A program made the position numbers and the translations under genes. The notes below the pieces were generated by a model. That model was not told the DNA's origin. It saw only the letters and a list, made by a program, of their open reading frames with translations, and made no database searches. Below, one piece after another: positions 51,704 through 61,308 of a stretch of 64,000 nucleotides of DNA (position 1 is its first letter; each line of letters starts with the position of its first letter). The DNA is from Candidatus Competibacter sp. (lineage in GTDB: Bacteria; Pseudomonadota; Gammaproteobacteria; Competibacterales; Competibacteraceae): contig JARSSH010000021.1 in the NCBI GenBank assembly GCA_029624815.1, positions 1 through 64,000 on the forward strand. Reading direction: 5' to 3'.

Positions 51704-52921
51704 TCAGGCCTCGAAGCGTCGCAACACCAGCGTGGCGTTGGTGCCGCCGAAGCCGAAGCTGTTGGACATCGCCACTTTTAGATCGGCGTTGTCCACCCGC
51801 TCGCGAACGATCGGCATTCCTTCGGCCGCCGGGTCGAGGGTTTCGATGTTGGCCGAAGCGGCGATGAAGCGGTTGTCCATCATCAGCAGCGTGTAGATGG
51901 CCTCATGCACGCCCGCCGCGCCCAGGGCATGGCCCGTCAGCGATTTGGTGGCGCTGATCGACGGAATGTGTTCGCCGAACGCCTCGCGGATCGCCTCCAG
52001 CTCGCGGATATCGCCGGCCGGCGTGCTGGTGCCGTGGGTGTTGATGTAATCCACCGGCTCGTTCACCCCTTCCAGCGCCAGCCGCATGCAGCGCAGCGCG
52101 CCCTCGCCGGACGGCTGCACCATGTCGTGACCGTCGGAGGTTGCCCCGTAGCCGATCAGTTCGGCGTAGATCCGCGCGCCGCGCCGCCGGGCGTGTTCCA
52201 ACTCCTCCAGCACCACGATGCCGCCGCCGCCGGAAATCACGAAGCCGTCGCGGCTGGCGTCGTAGGGCCGCGAGGCGGTGTGCGGCGTGGCGTTGTACTT
52301 GGTGGACAGCGCGCCCATGGCGTCGAACAGGTGGGTCAGGCTCCAGTGCAGCTCCTCGCCGCCGCCGGCGAACACCACATCCTGCTTGCCCCACTGGATC
52401 AGCTCGCCGCCGTGGCCGATGCAGTGCGCGCTGGTGGCGCAGGCCGAACCGAGGCTATAGTTCACGCCCTTGATCTTGAACGGCGTCGCCAGGCAGGCGG
52501 TGGTGGTGCTGCTCATGGTGCGCGGCACCATGTACGGCCCGACCCGCTTCAGGCCCTTGTTGCGCAGCAGGTCGGCGGCTTCGACAATGTTCTGCGGACT
52601 GCCGCCGCCGCTGCCGGTGATCAGGCCGGTGCGCGGGTTCGAGACGACATCGTCGCTCAGTTTGGCGTCGGCGATGGCTTCGCGCAGGGCCAAATAGTTG
52701 AAGGCGGCGGCATCGCCCATGAACCGCAACACCTTGCGGTCGATCTGGGCCGCCAGATCCACCCGCAACGGCCCGCGCACGTGCGAGCGCAGGCCCATTT
52801 CCCGGTAATCCGGTGCGAATTCCAGACCACCGCGGCCCTGCCGCAACGATTCCAGCACTTCCCAGCGATCGTTGCCGATGCTGGATACGATACCGATACC
52901 CGTGACAACCACTCGTCTCAT
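51704..52921 (-). CDS. fabB: 3-oxoacyl-ACP synthase I (FabB-type)
   Basis: A condensing enzyme of about 405 residues that elongates unsaturated acyl-ACP. The Cys-His-His triad is visible as [27 protein letters not shown] and [15 protein letters not shown]. The start [17 protein letters not shown] at 52921 is the family N-terminus; in-frame starts at 52930 and 52936 are also possible. The gene directly follows fabA, and this pair is the hallmark of anaerobic unsaturated fatty acid synthesis in gammaproteobacteria. Confidence 0.95.
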   Translation of the reverse strand: MRRVVVTGIGIVSSIGNDRWEVLESLRQGRGGLEFAPDYREMGLRSHVRGPLRVDLAAQIDRKVLRFMGDAAAFNYLALREAIADAKLSDDVVSNPRTGLITGSGGGSPQNIVEAADLLRNKGLKRVGPYMVPRTMSSTTTACLATPFKIKGVNYSLGSACATSAHCIGHGGELIQWGKQDVVFAGGGEELHWSLTHLFDAMGALSTKYNATPHTASRPYDASRDGFVISGGGGIVVLEELEHARRRGARIYAELIGYGATSDGHDMVQPSGEGALRCMRLALEGVNEPVDYINTHGTSTPAGDIRELEAIREAFGEHIPSISATKSLTGHALGAAGVHEAIYTLLMMDNRFIAASANIETLDPAAEGMPIVRERVDNADLKVAMSNSFGFGGTNATLVLRRFEA

Positions 52922-52932
52922 GGTCCTCATCC

Positions 52933-53448
52933 TCAAAAGCCGTCGGTCGAGGTGAAAAGTCCGACTCGCAGGTCTTTGCCGAAGTAAATGGTCCGGCCGT
53001 CGACGTCCAGGGTTGCGTCGGCGATGCCCATCACCAGTTTACGCAGGATGACCCGTCGCATGTGAATGTGATAAGTCAATTTCTTGGCTTCGGGACGTAC
53101 TTGGCCGGTGAATTTGACCTCACCGCAACCGAGCGCCCGCCCTCGTCCCTGGCCACCCATCCAGCCCAGGAAAAATCCCACCAGTTGCCACATGGCGTCC
53201 AGTCCCAGGCAGCCCGGCATCACCGGATCGCCGATAAAATGGCAGCCGAAAAACCACAGGTCGGGATGGATATCCAATTCCGCGACGATTTCGCCCTTGC
53301 CGTACCGACCGCCTTCGGAACCGATGTGGACGATGCGGTCGACCATCAACATGTTCGGCAGCGGCAGTTGGGCGTTGCCGGGGCCGAAAAGTTCGCCGCG
53401 GGCGCAGGCGAGCAATTTCTCGCGAGTGTAGCTGGATTCTTTGTTCAC
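52933..53448 (-). CDS. fabA: 3-hydroxydecanoyl-ACP dehydratase/isomerase FabA
   Basis: FabA introduces the cis double bond at the C10 stage. The 171 residues contain the active-site pair in [20 protein letters not shown] (His and Asp). [12 protein letters not shown] and [18 protein letters not shown] are also typical. It is the first gene of the fabA-fabB pair, with the fabB start next to its stop. The upstream 147 bp contains no ORF. Confidence 0.96.
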   Translation of the reverse strand: MNKESSYTREKLLACARGELFGPGNAQLPLPNMLMVDRIVHIGSEGGRYGKGEIVAELDIHPDLWFFGCHFIGDPVMPGCLGLDAMWQLVGFFLGWMGGQGRGRALGCGEVKFTGQVRPEAKKLTYHIHMRRVILRKLVMGIADATLDVDGRTIYFGKDLRVGLFTSTDGF

Positions 53449-53595
53449 AACCGTGGGTACTCAGAGTAGCGCGGCAGGGGAAAGCCGAAATCGAGCAAAA
53501 TTGGAAATTCGAAATTTTATAGGATTTTTACCGGCAATGGGAAAATGAGTTGCCGACGAGCGGGGCGACGAGCCGATCGCCGCCGCCCGACACGT

Positions 53596-54192
53596 TCACG
53601 GCCGGTCGGTGCCGATCTTGTCCTCGGTGCCGGCCAGCAGATGGCGGATGTTGGAGCGGTGCCGCCAGACCAGCAGCGCCACCATGACCAGCACGGCGGC
53701 GAGATAGACGTCCGGCAGTCCGAACCCCCAGGCGAACAGAGGGGTCAGCGCGGCGGCGGTCAAGGCCGACAGCGAAGAGATGCGGACCACGAAGGCCATG
53801 AGCAGCCAGGCCGCCAACGCCGCCAGCGCCGTCAGATACGACAGGCCGAGTATCGCCCCGAACGCGGTCGCCACGCCCTTGCCACCCTCGAAGCCGAAAA
53901 AGACCGGATATAGATGCCCCAGAAACGCCGCCAGCGCGGTCAGGGCCAAACCCGTTTCCTCCACGCCCGCCAGCCGCGCCAGCAGCACCGGCAGCAATCC
54001 CTTGGCAAAGTCGCCGGCCAGGGTAATGGCGGCGGCCTTCTTTCCGCCGAAGCGCAGCACGTTGGTGGCGCCGGGGTTGCGCGACCCTTCGCTGCGCGGG
54101 TCGGGCAGTCCCATCGCCCGGCAGACCAGGATGGCGGTGGAAATCGAACCGGCCAGATAACCGAGAACGACAAACAACAGGTTCGTGAGCAT
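53596..54192 (-). CDS. plsY: Glycerol-3-phosphate acyltransferase PlsY
   Basis: An inner-membrane enzyme of 198 residues that transfers acyl from acyl-phosphate to glycerol-3-phosphate. Its three conserved motifs are present: GYLAGSISTAILVCR, RNPGATNVLRFGGKKAA and GHLYPVFFGFEGGKGVAT. It has five to six hydrophobic segments. It is divergent from folB, the common arrangement in gammaproteobacteria. Confidence 0.96.
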   Translation of the reverse strand: MLTNLLFVVLGYLAGSISTAILVCRAMGLPDPRSEGSRNPGATNVLRFGGKKAAAITLAGDFAKGLLPVLLARLAGVEETGLALTALAAFLGHLYPVFFGFEGGKGVATAFGAILGLSYLTALAALAAWLLMAFVVRISSLSALTAAALTPLFAWGFGLPDVYLAAVLVMVALLVWRHRSNIRHLLAGTEDKIGTDRP

Positions 54193-54350
54193 AGAATATC
54201 GTCGTCAAGCACTTTGGAAAGCCGGCGGGGACCGGGACGGGGCTGGAGCGATGCTTTTACGCCTGCTTGAAGCCGGATGCCGCGATCCGCTGCCCAGCCG
54301 TATCGGCCATTGATTACCCTTAAGATTAAGCCATCGCCGGGAGCCCCGTC

Positions 54351-54707
54351 ATGGATATTATCTTTATCCGCGAACTACGCATAGAAACACTCGTTGGCGT
54401 TTATCCCTGGGAACGCCAGGCCCGCCGGAACCTGTTGCTGGATCTGGATCTCGGCGCCGATATTCGCCCAGCGGCCGCCAGCGACCGGCTCGCCGATACG
54501 CTCGATTATCAGGCCGTCGCGCAACGGATCGCCGCGCTCGCCGCCGCCAGCGACTTCCAGTTGCTGGAAACCCTGGCCGAACGCATCGCGGAACTGTTGC
54601 TGCGGGAATTCGCCGCGCCCTGGCTGCGGCTGACCCTGCGCAAACCCGGCGTGCCGCCCGAAGCCCGCGAGGCCGGCATCGTCATCGAACGCGGCGACCG
54701 GGGTTAA
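54351..54707 (+). CDS. folB: Dihydroneopterin aldolase
   Basis: FolB cleaves 7,8-dihydroneopterin to 6-hydroxymethyl-dihydropterin in folate synthesis. The 118 residues begin MDIIFIRELRIETLVGVYPW. The substrate-binding glutamate region QLLETLAERIAELLL and the C-terminal LRKPGVPPEA are typical. It is four bases upstream of folK, which uses its product. Confidence 0.95.
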   Translation: MDIIFIRELRIETLVGVYPWERQARRNLLLDLDLGADIRPAAASDRLADTLDYQAVAQRIAALAAASDFQLLETLAERIAELLLREFAAPWLRLTLRKPGVPPEAREAGIVIERGDRG

Positions 54708-54711
54708 GGCG

Positions 54712-55209
54712 ATGGTTCGGGTTTACGTCGGCGTCGGCAGCAATATCGAACCGGAACGGCACATCCGCTCCGCTCTGGCCGCGCTGCGCCAGCGCTTCGG
54801 TTCGCTGACCTTGTCCACGATCTACGCCAGCGCGGCGGTCGGTTTCGTCGGCGACGATTTCCTCAACTTGGTGACCAGCTTCGAAACCAAACTGGCGGTA
54901 CACGCGGTTCTCGCCGGCCTGCGGGAAATCGAAGCGGCCCACCAGCAGCACGGCGGCGGCCCAAAACTCGCGCCGCGGGCGCTGGATCTGGATTTATTGC
55001 TCTACGGTGATTTGGTGTGGCGTGAGGCGGAAATCCATATTCCCCGCGACGAGATCGTCCGCCACGCCTTCGTGCTGCGACCGCTGGCCGAGGTGGCCGG
55101 CGATCGCCGTCATCCGCTGCTGGGGGCCACCTTCGCCGAGCTGTGGGCTGCCCACGACCAGTCGCGGGAAACGCTCACGCCGGTGATGCTGGCGCTGGAG
55201 GAGCGCTAG
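54712..55209 (+). CDS. folK: 6-hydroxymethyl-7,8-dihydropterin pyrophosphokinase
   Basis: FolK transfers pyrophosphate from ATP to hydroxymethyl-dihydropterin. The 165 residues begin VRVYVGVGSNIEPERHIRSA and include KLAPRALDLDLLLYGD, with the metal-binding aspartates, and HIPRDEIVRHAFVLRPLAEV. The gene forms an operon with folB. Confidence 0.95.
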   Translation: MVRVYVGVGSNIEPERHIRSALAALRQRFGSLTLSTIYASAAVGFVGDDFLNLVTSFETKLAVHAVLAGLREIEAAHQQHGGGPKLAPRALDLDLLLYGDLVWREAEIHIPRDEIVRHAFVLRPLAEVAGDRRHPLLGATFAELWAAHDQSRETLTPVMLALEER

Positions 55210-55273
55210 GCTTTATTCCAAGACGCGGCTTCCCGGCCAACCCGGTATCCGATGCGTCCCCGGGTTCCGCTTC

Positions 55274-55981
55274 TCACAAGCGGCTCCACTGTTCGCGCCG
55301 TTGCTCCCGGATACGCGGCATCATCACGGCCAGCAACAGGCCAGCGCCCAGCAGCACCGCGCCCATCAGAAACCGCAGGTTGTCGTTGTCGTCGCGCAGA
55401 GCCCGATTTTCCTGCTGGACCAGTTGCAGTTCCCGTTCCAGCGCCACAGTCTGTTCCTGCAACATCTTGTTGCGCTCGTCGATCGCCACCGTATCGGCCG
55501 ATACCTTGCGGTATTGCGCCAATTGCTGGCGCAACCGCAGCGCTTCTTCGTACAACCGCGGATAGCTGAGATCCTCTTCTCCCGGTTTGCCGACCACCTC
55601 GTCCAGATGTTGTTTGAGATCCGCATTCCGATTCTGCAATTGCTCCAGATTCCGACGGACATCGGCGAGTTGCTCCCGGCTGCTTGGGGTGTCGGCGATC
55701 TGGGCGCTAGGCAACCAGCCCTTGCCTCCGGTTGGCGTGCGAATTTGGGTGTAGCCCTTGACCGTATCCACCTTCAGCACTTCGACGGCGGTGCCGCTGC
55801 GCACCGCGCCGACGATTTTATAGCGATTGGAAGCGCCCGCGCGCAGCGGGACGTCCAGCAAGTCGCTGACATAGGCGGTGGACCGCGCCTGATCCGCCGT
55901 TTGTGTTTGAGCCAGCGCTGGCACATGGGTAGCAACGCTCAAAAGCACGGTCAACAGCAACGGAATCGTTGGGGTTTTCAT
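55274..55981 (-). CDS. SH3-domain envelope protein (YgiM/TIGR04211-like)
   Basis: A protein of 235 residues with a signal peptide (LLLTVLLSVATHVPALAQ). A bacterial SH3 domain spans about residues 35-95 (AYVSDLLDVPLRAGASNRYK, then PTGGKGWLPSAQI). A long coiled coil follows (about 100-200), then one C-terminal membrane span (LMGAVLLGAGLLLAVMMP) and a basic tail. This architecture matches the YgiM-type family; the function is not established, although the topology suggests an anchored periplasmic protein. It is convergent with folK. Confidence 0.88.
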   Translation of the reverse strand: MKTPTIPLLLTVLLSVATHVPALAQTQTADQARSTAYVSDLLDVPLRAGASNRYKIVGAVRSGTAVEVLKVDTVKGYTQIRTPTGGKGWLPSAQIADTPSSREQLADVRRNLEQLQNRNADLKQHLDEVVGKPGEEDLSYPRLYEEALRLRQQLAQYRKVSADTVAIDERNKMLQEQTVALERELQLVQQENRALRDDNDNLRFLMGAVLLGAGLLLAVMMPRIREQRREQWSRL

Positions 55982-56195
55982 TAGGAGTGGCCGCGGGTCG
56001 GGAAATTTGTCGGGAGGCTGGCATAATTTTCAGGCGATTGTAGCCTGTTCGCAGCGCTGGTTTATATCCAGGAAAACACTCATGCGATCCCCAAATCGGT
56101 AATCCGGCGGTGGATCCTCGCCCGAACCGGCGTCTGTGGTAAAAACATTCCAGCATGTCCTCCGAACCCATCCATCCATTCCGCCGGCAACGCTC

Positions 56196-57389
56196 ATGAT
56201 CCCATCCTCCTATCCGCACGATCGCCTGCCTGTCCCCGATCCCGCCGCCGCCGCGCACAGCGCCCGCTTGCTCAAGCGAGTCCGCGCCGAAATCGACGCG
56301 GCCGGCGGCGCGATCTCCTTTGCCCGGTTCATGGACCTGGCGCTGTATGCTCCCGGCCTGGGTTATTACCGCGCCGGCGCCCGCAAGTTCGGCCCGGACG
56401 GCGATTTCGTCACCGCGCCGGAATTGTCGCCGCTGTTCTCGCGCTGTCTGGCCCGCCAATGCCGGCAGATCCTGGAGGCGCTGGAGGACGGCATCCTGCT
56501 CGAACTCGGCGCCGGCACCGGCATCATGGCCGCCGACCTGCTGCGGGAACTGCGTGCCCTGGACACGCTGCCGGAACGGTACGCCATCCTGGAACCGAGC
56601 GGCGAGCTGCGCCAGCGCCAGCGCCAGACCCTGGCCGAGCGCGCGCCCGATCTGCTCGACCGCGTGGTCTGGCTGGACGCCTTGCCGGAGCCGGGCCTGC
56701 GCGGCGTGGTGCTGGGTAACGAAGTGCTGGACGCGCTGCCGGCCGAGCGCTTTCGCGTCACCGCGACGGGACCGCGCCGGCTGGCGGTCGCCTGGACCGA
56801 AACCGGGCTGAACTGGGTCGAGGGCGACGAAGATCCCACAGTGACCGCCGCCGTGGCCCGCATCGAAGGGGAACTGGGCCGGCGTCTCCCGCCGGGCTAC
56901 ACTTCCGAATACGTCCCTCACCTGGCCGCCTGGCTGCGCGCCATCGCCGAACCGTTGACGGCGGGCGCGCTGCTGTTCATCGACTATGGCCACCCGCGCC
57001 GGGATTACTACCATCCCGAGCGCGCGGTCGGCACCCTGCTCTGTCACTACCGCCACCGGGTTCACGACGATCCGCTGTTCCTGCCCGGCTTGCAGGACAT
57101 CACCGCCAGCGTGGACTTCAGCGCCGTGGCCGACGCCGCGCTCGCCGCCGGCCTGGACGTGGCCGGCTATACCCCCCAGAACTACTTTCTGTTCGGCTGT
57201 GGCCTGCTGGAACTGCTGGCCGAGGTGGACCCCGCCGACACGCTCCGCTATCTGGAGCAAAGCCGTCAAGTCAAACTGCTCACCTTGCCCGGCGAAATGG
57301 GCGAACGCTTCCAGGCCATCGCCCTGACGCGCGATCTTGACTTGCCGCTGCGCGGTTTCTCCGTCCGGGACGAGCGTGGGCGGCTATAG
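56196..57389 (+). CDS. SAM-dependent methyltransferase, MidA/NDUFAF7 family
   Basis: A DUF185-family protein of about 397 residues. The N-terminal signature is ISFARFMDLALYAPGLGYY, then FGPDGDFVTAPELSPLFSRC. The SAM-binding loop is LELGAGTGIMAADLL, with VVLGNEVLDALPAERF after it. The mitochondrial homologue dimethylates an arginine of complex I subunit NDUFS2; the bacterial role is uncertain. I chose the ATG at 56196; 56136 would add 20 residues of unconvincing sequence. Confidence 0.9.
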   Translation: MIPSSYPHDRLPVPDPAAAAHSARLLKRVRAEIDAAGGAISFARFMDLALYAPGLGYYRAGARKFGPDGDFVTAPELSPLFSRCLARQCRQILEALEDGILLELGAGTGIMAADLLRELRALDTLPERYAILEPSGELRQRQRQTLAERAPDLLDRVVWLDALPEPGLRGVVLGNEVLDALPAERFRVTATGPRRLAVAWTETGLNWVEGDEDPTVTAAVARIEGELGRRLPPGYTSEYVPHLAAWLRAIAEPLTAGALLFIDYGHPRRDYYHPERAVGTLLCHYRHRVHDDPLFLPGLQDITASVDFSAVADAALAAGLDVAGYTPQNYFLFGCGLLELLAEVDPADTLRYLEQSRQVKLLTLPGEMGERFQAIALTRDLDLPLRGFSVRDERGRL

Positions 57390-57421
57390 TTGGTTTAGAC
57401 ACAGTCCGGAGGGCGCCGCGC

Positions 57422-58858
57422 ATGGGTCAGGAGATCTCCCAATCCGAATTCACCCACCGGGATTTCGACCGGTTTGGAGAACGGCTGCGCCGGGAAACGG
57501 CGATCCTGGGCGACTGGTTCCGGGAGCGGCGTTTCGCCCCGGTCAGCGGCATCGCCGGTTTCGAGGTCGAGGCGTGGCTGGTGGACCGGGCGGGTCAGCC
57601 GGCGCCGCTCAATCAGGCCTTCCTGGAGCGGATGGCCGATCCGCTGGTGGTGCCGGAATTGAGCGTGTTCAACATCGAACTCAACGCGCCGCCCCTGGTG
57701 CTGGGCGGCGGCGCGCTGCGCCAGATGCACGGCCACCTCGAACATCTGTGGCGGCGCTGCCAGCGAGTCGCCGCCGGCCTGGACGCCGTCGTCGCGCTGA
57801 TCGGGATTCTGCCGACCCTGCGCGAAACCGATCTAACCGTGGAAAGCATGTCGGACCGGGAACGCTACCGGGCCATCAACGATCAGATCCTGCGGCGGCG
57901 GCGCGGCCGGCCGATGCAACTGGTCATTCACGGCGCGGAAAAGCTGCGGCTTTCCCATCCCGATGTGATGCTGGAAGCCGCCACCACTTCGTTTCAAGCG
58001 CACTTGCAAGTCGAACCCGAGCAGGCCGCCGCTTTCTTCAACGCCGCGCTGGCGCTGTCGGCGCCGCTGGTGGCCGCCACCGCCAATTCGCCGCTGCTGT
58101 TTGGCAAGCTTCTTTGGGAAGAAACCCGCATTCCGCTGTTCGAGCAGGGCGTGGATCTGCCGGGCGGAGACGATGCCGACAATCCGGCCTACCGCCGGGT
58201 GACGTTCGGCCACGATTACGTCCGGAATTCGCTGCTGGAATTGTTCGAGGAAAACCTGGCGCATTATCCGCCCCTGCTGCCGGTCGATCTCGGCGCGGAA
58301 CCGATCGGTCGCTTGCCGCACCTGCGCCTGCACAACGGTACGATCTGGCGCTGGAACCGGCCTTTGCTGGGCTTCGAGGCCGACGGAGCGCCGCATCTGC
58401 GCATCGAGCATCGGGTGATGCCGGCCGGCCCCAGCATTCCCGACCTGATCGCCAACGCGGCGCTGTATTACGGACTGGTGCACGCCCTGGCGCGGGCGAC
58501 GACACCGGTGCCGGCGGCGCTGCCGTTCGCCCTGAGCCGGGCGAATTTCTATGCGGCGGCGCGGGACGGGCTGCGGGCCGAAATCGTCTGGTTGAATGGC
58601 CGGCGCGCGTCGCTGCGGCAACTGCTGCTGGAGGAACTGCTGCCGTTGGCCCGGCGCGGACTGCGGGCGCTGGAGATCGACGCGGCGGACGCGGACGACT
58701 ATCTGGGCATCGTCGCGGCGCGGGTGGACAGCGGTCGCACCGGCTCGGACTGGCAGCGGCGCTTTCTGGCTCGCCACGGTCCGGATCCGAACGCACTGAC
58801 CTTGACGTATCTGGAGCGGCAGCGGAGCGGCAGACCGGTGCATGAGTGGGCGGATTAG
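57422..58858 (+). CDS. Carboxylate-amine ligase, GCS2-like (gamma-glutamylcysteine synthetase family 2)
   Basis: A protein of 478 residues with the GCS2-type catalytic segments IAGFEVEAWLVD and VVPELSVFNIELNAPPLVLG near the N-terminus and LRIEHRVMPAGPSIPDLIAN later, consistent with an ATP-grasp-like glutamate ligase. Family members ligate glutamate to cysteine or to other amines, so the substrate cannot be assigned from sequence. It follows the MidA-like gene by 32 bp and is probably cotranscribed. The C-terminus ends RSGRPVHEWAD, which is typical. Confidence 0.75.
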   Translation: MGQEISQSEFTHRDFDRFGERLRRETAILGDWFRERRFAPVSGIAGFEVEAWLVDRAGQPAPLNQAFLERMADPLVVPELSVFNIELNAPPLVLGGGALRQMHGHLEHLWRRCQRVAAGLDAVVALIGILPTLRETDLTVESMSDRERYRAINDQILRRRRGRPMQLVIHGAEKLRLSHPDVMLEAATTSFQAHLQVEPEQAAAFFNAALALSAPLVAATANSPLLFGKLLWEETRIPLFEQGVDLPGGDDADNPAYRRVTFGHDYVRNSLLELFEENLAHYPPLLPVDLGAEPIGRLPHLRLHNGTIWRWNRPLLGFEADGAPHLRIEHRVMPAGPSIPDLIANAALYYGLVHALARATTPVPAALPFALSRANFYAAARDGLRAEIVWLNGRRASLRQLLLEELLPLARRGLRALEIDAADADDYLGIVAARVDSGRTGSDWQRRFLARHGPDPNALTLTYLERQRSGRPVHEWAD

Positions 58859-58929
58859 GTCGTGCGATTGCCGCGCGCGCCTCGACCCAAGCCATTGTCC
58901 TGTCCGGTTCGGTGGAAGCCACCGCAACC

Positions 58930-59811
58930 TCAATCTGGCGCTGCGCGGGATCGACGCGACATTGGCCCGCCGCTGACGCTGGCTTGCCACTCGGCGGTGA
59001 GTTCGACGATTTCCTCGTTCTCGGCGCCGCCCTGAAACACATCGTTCCAGCCCACGTACAACAGCACGCCCAGATAAACCGGCAACGGCAGCGCCAACAC
59101 TTGGGCAAGGATGGAAAAAAAACCGAAAAACGGCAGTACCGCCAATACCAGGCCGGCCAGCCCCAGCACCGGAAACAGCCACGGATTGATCTGCATAGCC
59201 AACGCGCTATGTCGCCAGCAGGCCGACAGCGGCAGTTCGCGGAACAGCTTCAGTGGGATGGCAAACCAGGTGAGCAGTACCTGCAGAACCAATAGTACGC
59301 CGCCCAGCACGCTGAGCTGCGTCCCCAACACGGTGCTGGCCACGCCGAAGGTCGTTGGAGGGATTCCGGGCGAGCCGTCGGCCAGGGTGGCGAGATCCAC
59401 CGGCAGTAGTTGATCCTGTACCCAGTAGATCACCAGATAGCCCTGCAATAGCAGCACGAACAGAAACAGACCGGTCTTGCCCAGCGCCTTGAGAGCGGTT
59501 CGATTGAATAGTTGCCGGGGCGCCGGCGGCTGCTTGCGGTTGGCGGCGCGGGCCAGAGCGCAGGCCAGCGTCACCGTCAGGCTCAACGGCAAGCCGTAAC
59601 AGCATACGGTGGCGATCAGCGTGGCCCAGGCGCCCAGCGGCGGCAGCCACCATTGCCAGACCGGCAACGCCAGCAACAAGGCGCTGCCGGCCGGCGCGAA
59701 CAAGGCGATGGCCACAAACAGCCATGGCCGTCGCCGCATTAACTGCCAGGCTTGCGTCAGCCAGTCCCAACCATCGCGCGGCGCCAGCGCCCGCGGCCCG
59801 AAACCTCGCAT
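58930..59811 (-). CDS. Multispanning membrane protein (BPSS1780-like)
   Basis: About 293 residues with some six hydrophobic segments (PWLFVAIALFAPAGSALLLA, ATLIATVCCYGLPLSLTVTL, LFLFVLLLQGYLVIYWV, LGGVLLVLQVLLTWFAIPL and others). The N-terminal DGWDWLTQAWQLMRRRPWLF is typical of a family of uncharacterised proteobacterial inner-membrane proteins. I chose the ATG at 59811; a GTG lies at 59817. No catalytic residues are evident. Confidence 0.8.
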   Translation of the reverse strand: MRGFGPRALAPRDGWDWLTQAWQLMRRRPWLFVAIALFAPAGSALLLALPVWQWWLPPLGAWATLIATVCCYGLPLSLTVTLACALARAANRKQPPAPRQLFNRTALKALGKTGLFLFVLLLQGYLVIYWVQDQLLPVDLATLADGSPGIPPTTFGVASTVLGTQLSVLGGVLLVLQVLLTWFAIPLKLFRELPLSACWRHSALAMQINPWLFPVLGLAGLVLAVLPFFGFFSILAQVLALPLPVYLGVLLYVGWNDVFQGGAENEEIVELTAEWQASVSGGPMSRRSRAAPD

Positions 59812-59889
59812 ATCCACCGTCCCGTTGGAAAATCAGCACGGCTAGTTTAGCGTGGACGACCCCGGCATACAGCATTCACCGGGATTCTC

Positions 59890-60215
59890 CGCGAGAGCCC
59901 CCGGCGTGAACGCCGGGGAGGGCGTGCGGACGGCGCGGCGGTCCCCCTCGCGGGGACTGTTTAAGCACCGCTCTTTTCGGTAGCATCACGCCTGTCTCCT
60001 ATTAAGACCTACCGCCGGGCTGGCGGGATGTGAAGTCCGTGGAGAGGTGTCAGACCTGTGGGGGTATGCGGTTGAGTGCGGAACACTCGTAAAACCCCCT
60101 CCGGGGGGAATTGCGAAAACCAGGCTCGGTACTCCCATGGGCAACCTCGTCGAAGCAGAAAACCCTGATTGTGAAGTCAGGAATCCCCGTCCTTCAGGGC
60201 GGGGAGAATGTCAAC
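59890..60215 (+). mobile_element. tnpB-less IS200/IS605-like relic with an omega-RNA-like 3' end
   Basis: This gene-free stretch is dense in foldbacks: cccccggcg-tgaa-cgccgggg (near 59896), gtccccctcgcggggac (near 59942), gagtg/cactc (near 60074), accccctccggggggaatt (near 60094) and, last, ccccgtccttcagggcgggg followed by agaatgtcaa (60186-60215). The last hairpin and its tail resemble the right end of IS605-family elements, where TnpB guide RNAs (omega RNAs) end just before the guide. No transposase or full TnpB frame is present; residual tnpB 3' coding may be included. It ends about 100 bp before the gmk start. The assignment rests on pattern memory and RNA-like structure. Confidence 0.6.
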
Positions 60216-60317
60216 CCCAGGCACGCCAAGCAAGCGCCTGGTTCGCCCCGCTTGCGCCCCCGAGGCCGGCTCCGAACGATGCGCCAGTTTTTACGGTCCA
60301 AAGTTGACAAGCTTGAA

Positions 60318-60932
60318 ATGAACGCCGGAACCCTGTACATCGTCGCCGCCCCTTCCGGAGCGGGTAAAACCAGCTTGGTCAAGAGCCTGGTGGAAACCAC
60401 GCCGGATATCGCCGTCTCGGTTTCCCATACCACCCGGCCCCTCCGTCCCGGCGAGCGCGATGGCGCGCACTACCACTTCGTGTCTCCCGACGTCTTTGCG
60501 CGGATGAGCGCCGAGGACGCGTTTCTGGAACAAGCTCAGGTGTTTGGCCACCGCTACGGCACCAGCCGCGCCGCCGTATTGTCTCTACTGGAGACCGGGC
60601 GGGATATCGTTCTGGAAATCGACTGGCAGGGCGCCCGCCAAGTGCGGGCGCTGTTGCCGGACAGCGCGACGATTTTCATTCTGCCGCCTTCCCGGCAAGC
60701 CCTGCGCGAGCGTCTCGCGGGGCGCGGCCAGGATGGCCCCGAAGTCATCGAGCGACGCATGGCGGCGGCACTGAACGAACTGTCGCACTACGCCGAATTC
60801 GATTATCTAGTGGTTAACGACCAATTCGCGGTAGCGCTGGACGCGCTGCGCGCCATCGTGATCGCCAACCGCCAACGCCGGGCGGCGCAACTGGAGCGGC
60901 AGCGAGAACTGCTTCAGTCGCTATTGTCTTAA
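60318..60932 (+). CDS. gmk: Guanylate kinase
   Basis: Guanylate kinase phosphorylates GMP to GDP. The ATG at 60318 gives MNAGTLYIVAAPSGAGKTSL with the P-loop; the frame stays open upstream into the IS relic, but that part has no family similarity. SVSHTTRPLRPGERDGAHYHFV binds GMP, and IDWQGARQVRALLP follows. It has 204 residues. It heads the gmk-rpoZ-spoT group; its promoter may lie inside or next to the relic. Confidence 0.96.
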   Translation: MNAGTLYIVAAPSGAGKTSLVKSLVETTPDIAVSVSHTTRPLRPGERDGAHYHFVSPDVFARMSAEDAFLEQAQVFGHRYGTSRAAVLSLLETGRDIVLEIDWQGARQVRALLPDSATIFILPPSRQALRERLAGRGQDGPEVIERRMAAALNELSHYAEFDYLVVNDQFAVALDALRAIVIANRQRRAAQLERQRELLQSLLS

Positions 60933-60952
60933 TTAATTGTTTTAACTAGAAT
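60924..60952 (+). promoter_or_regulatory. Candidate promoter for rpoZ-spoT
   Basis: ttgtct (60924-60929) and tagaat (60947-60952) are separated by 17 bp in an AT-rich gap overlapping the gmk stop. It would start transcription about 40 bp before rpoZ. Confidence 0.5.
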
Positions 60953-60998
60953 ACTTCATTCTCACTTCTGACTATCGAACCCGGAGCAATTGCTTAAC

Positions 60999-61274
60999 AT
61001 GGCTCGAATCACCGTTGAAGACTGTTTGGATCGGGTGGATAACCGCTTCGAACTGGTGCTGATCGCCGCGCGCCGCGCCCGCGATCTGGCGTTGGGCCGG
61101 GAGGCGCTGGTTCCCTGGGAAAACGACAAACCCACCGTCGTTGCGTTGCGGGAATTGGCCGAAGGCAAGATCGATCACCTGATCCAGGAAAAATACCGCC
61201 TGATGCACGCTGCTCCCGAAGCCGCGTCGCCGCGGCCCGCCACCCGCAACGAAACTCCGCCCGATCCGGACTGA
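60999..61274 (+). CDS. rpoZ: RNA polymerase omega subunit
   Basis: Omega helps assemble RNA polymerase and forms part of a ppGpp site. The 91 residues begin [20 protein letters not shown] and include [14 protein letters not shown] and [14 protein letters not shown]. The C-terminus is a short Pro/Ala-rich tail. The ATG at 60999 matches the family start. It sits between gmk and spoT as in most gammaproteobacteria. Confidence 0.96.
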   Translation: MARITVEDCLDRVDNRFELVLIAARRARDLALGREALVPWENDKPTVVALRELAEGKIDHLIQEKYRLMHAAPEAASPRPATRNETPPDPD

Positions 61275-61308
61275 GCGCCGGCTTCCGACCTTTCAGGAGA
61301 ACCCGATT

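Noticed and set aside
60047-60317. N-terminal extension of guanylate kinase or a small ORF over the relic
   Set aside because: The open frame crosses several foldbacks, has no family similarity before residue MNAGTLY, and the canonical Gmk start is at 60318.
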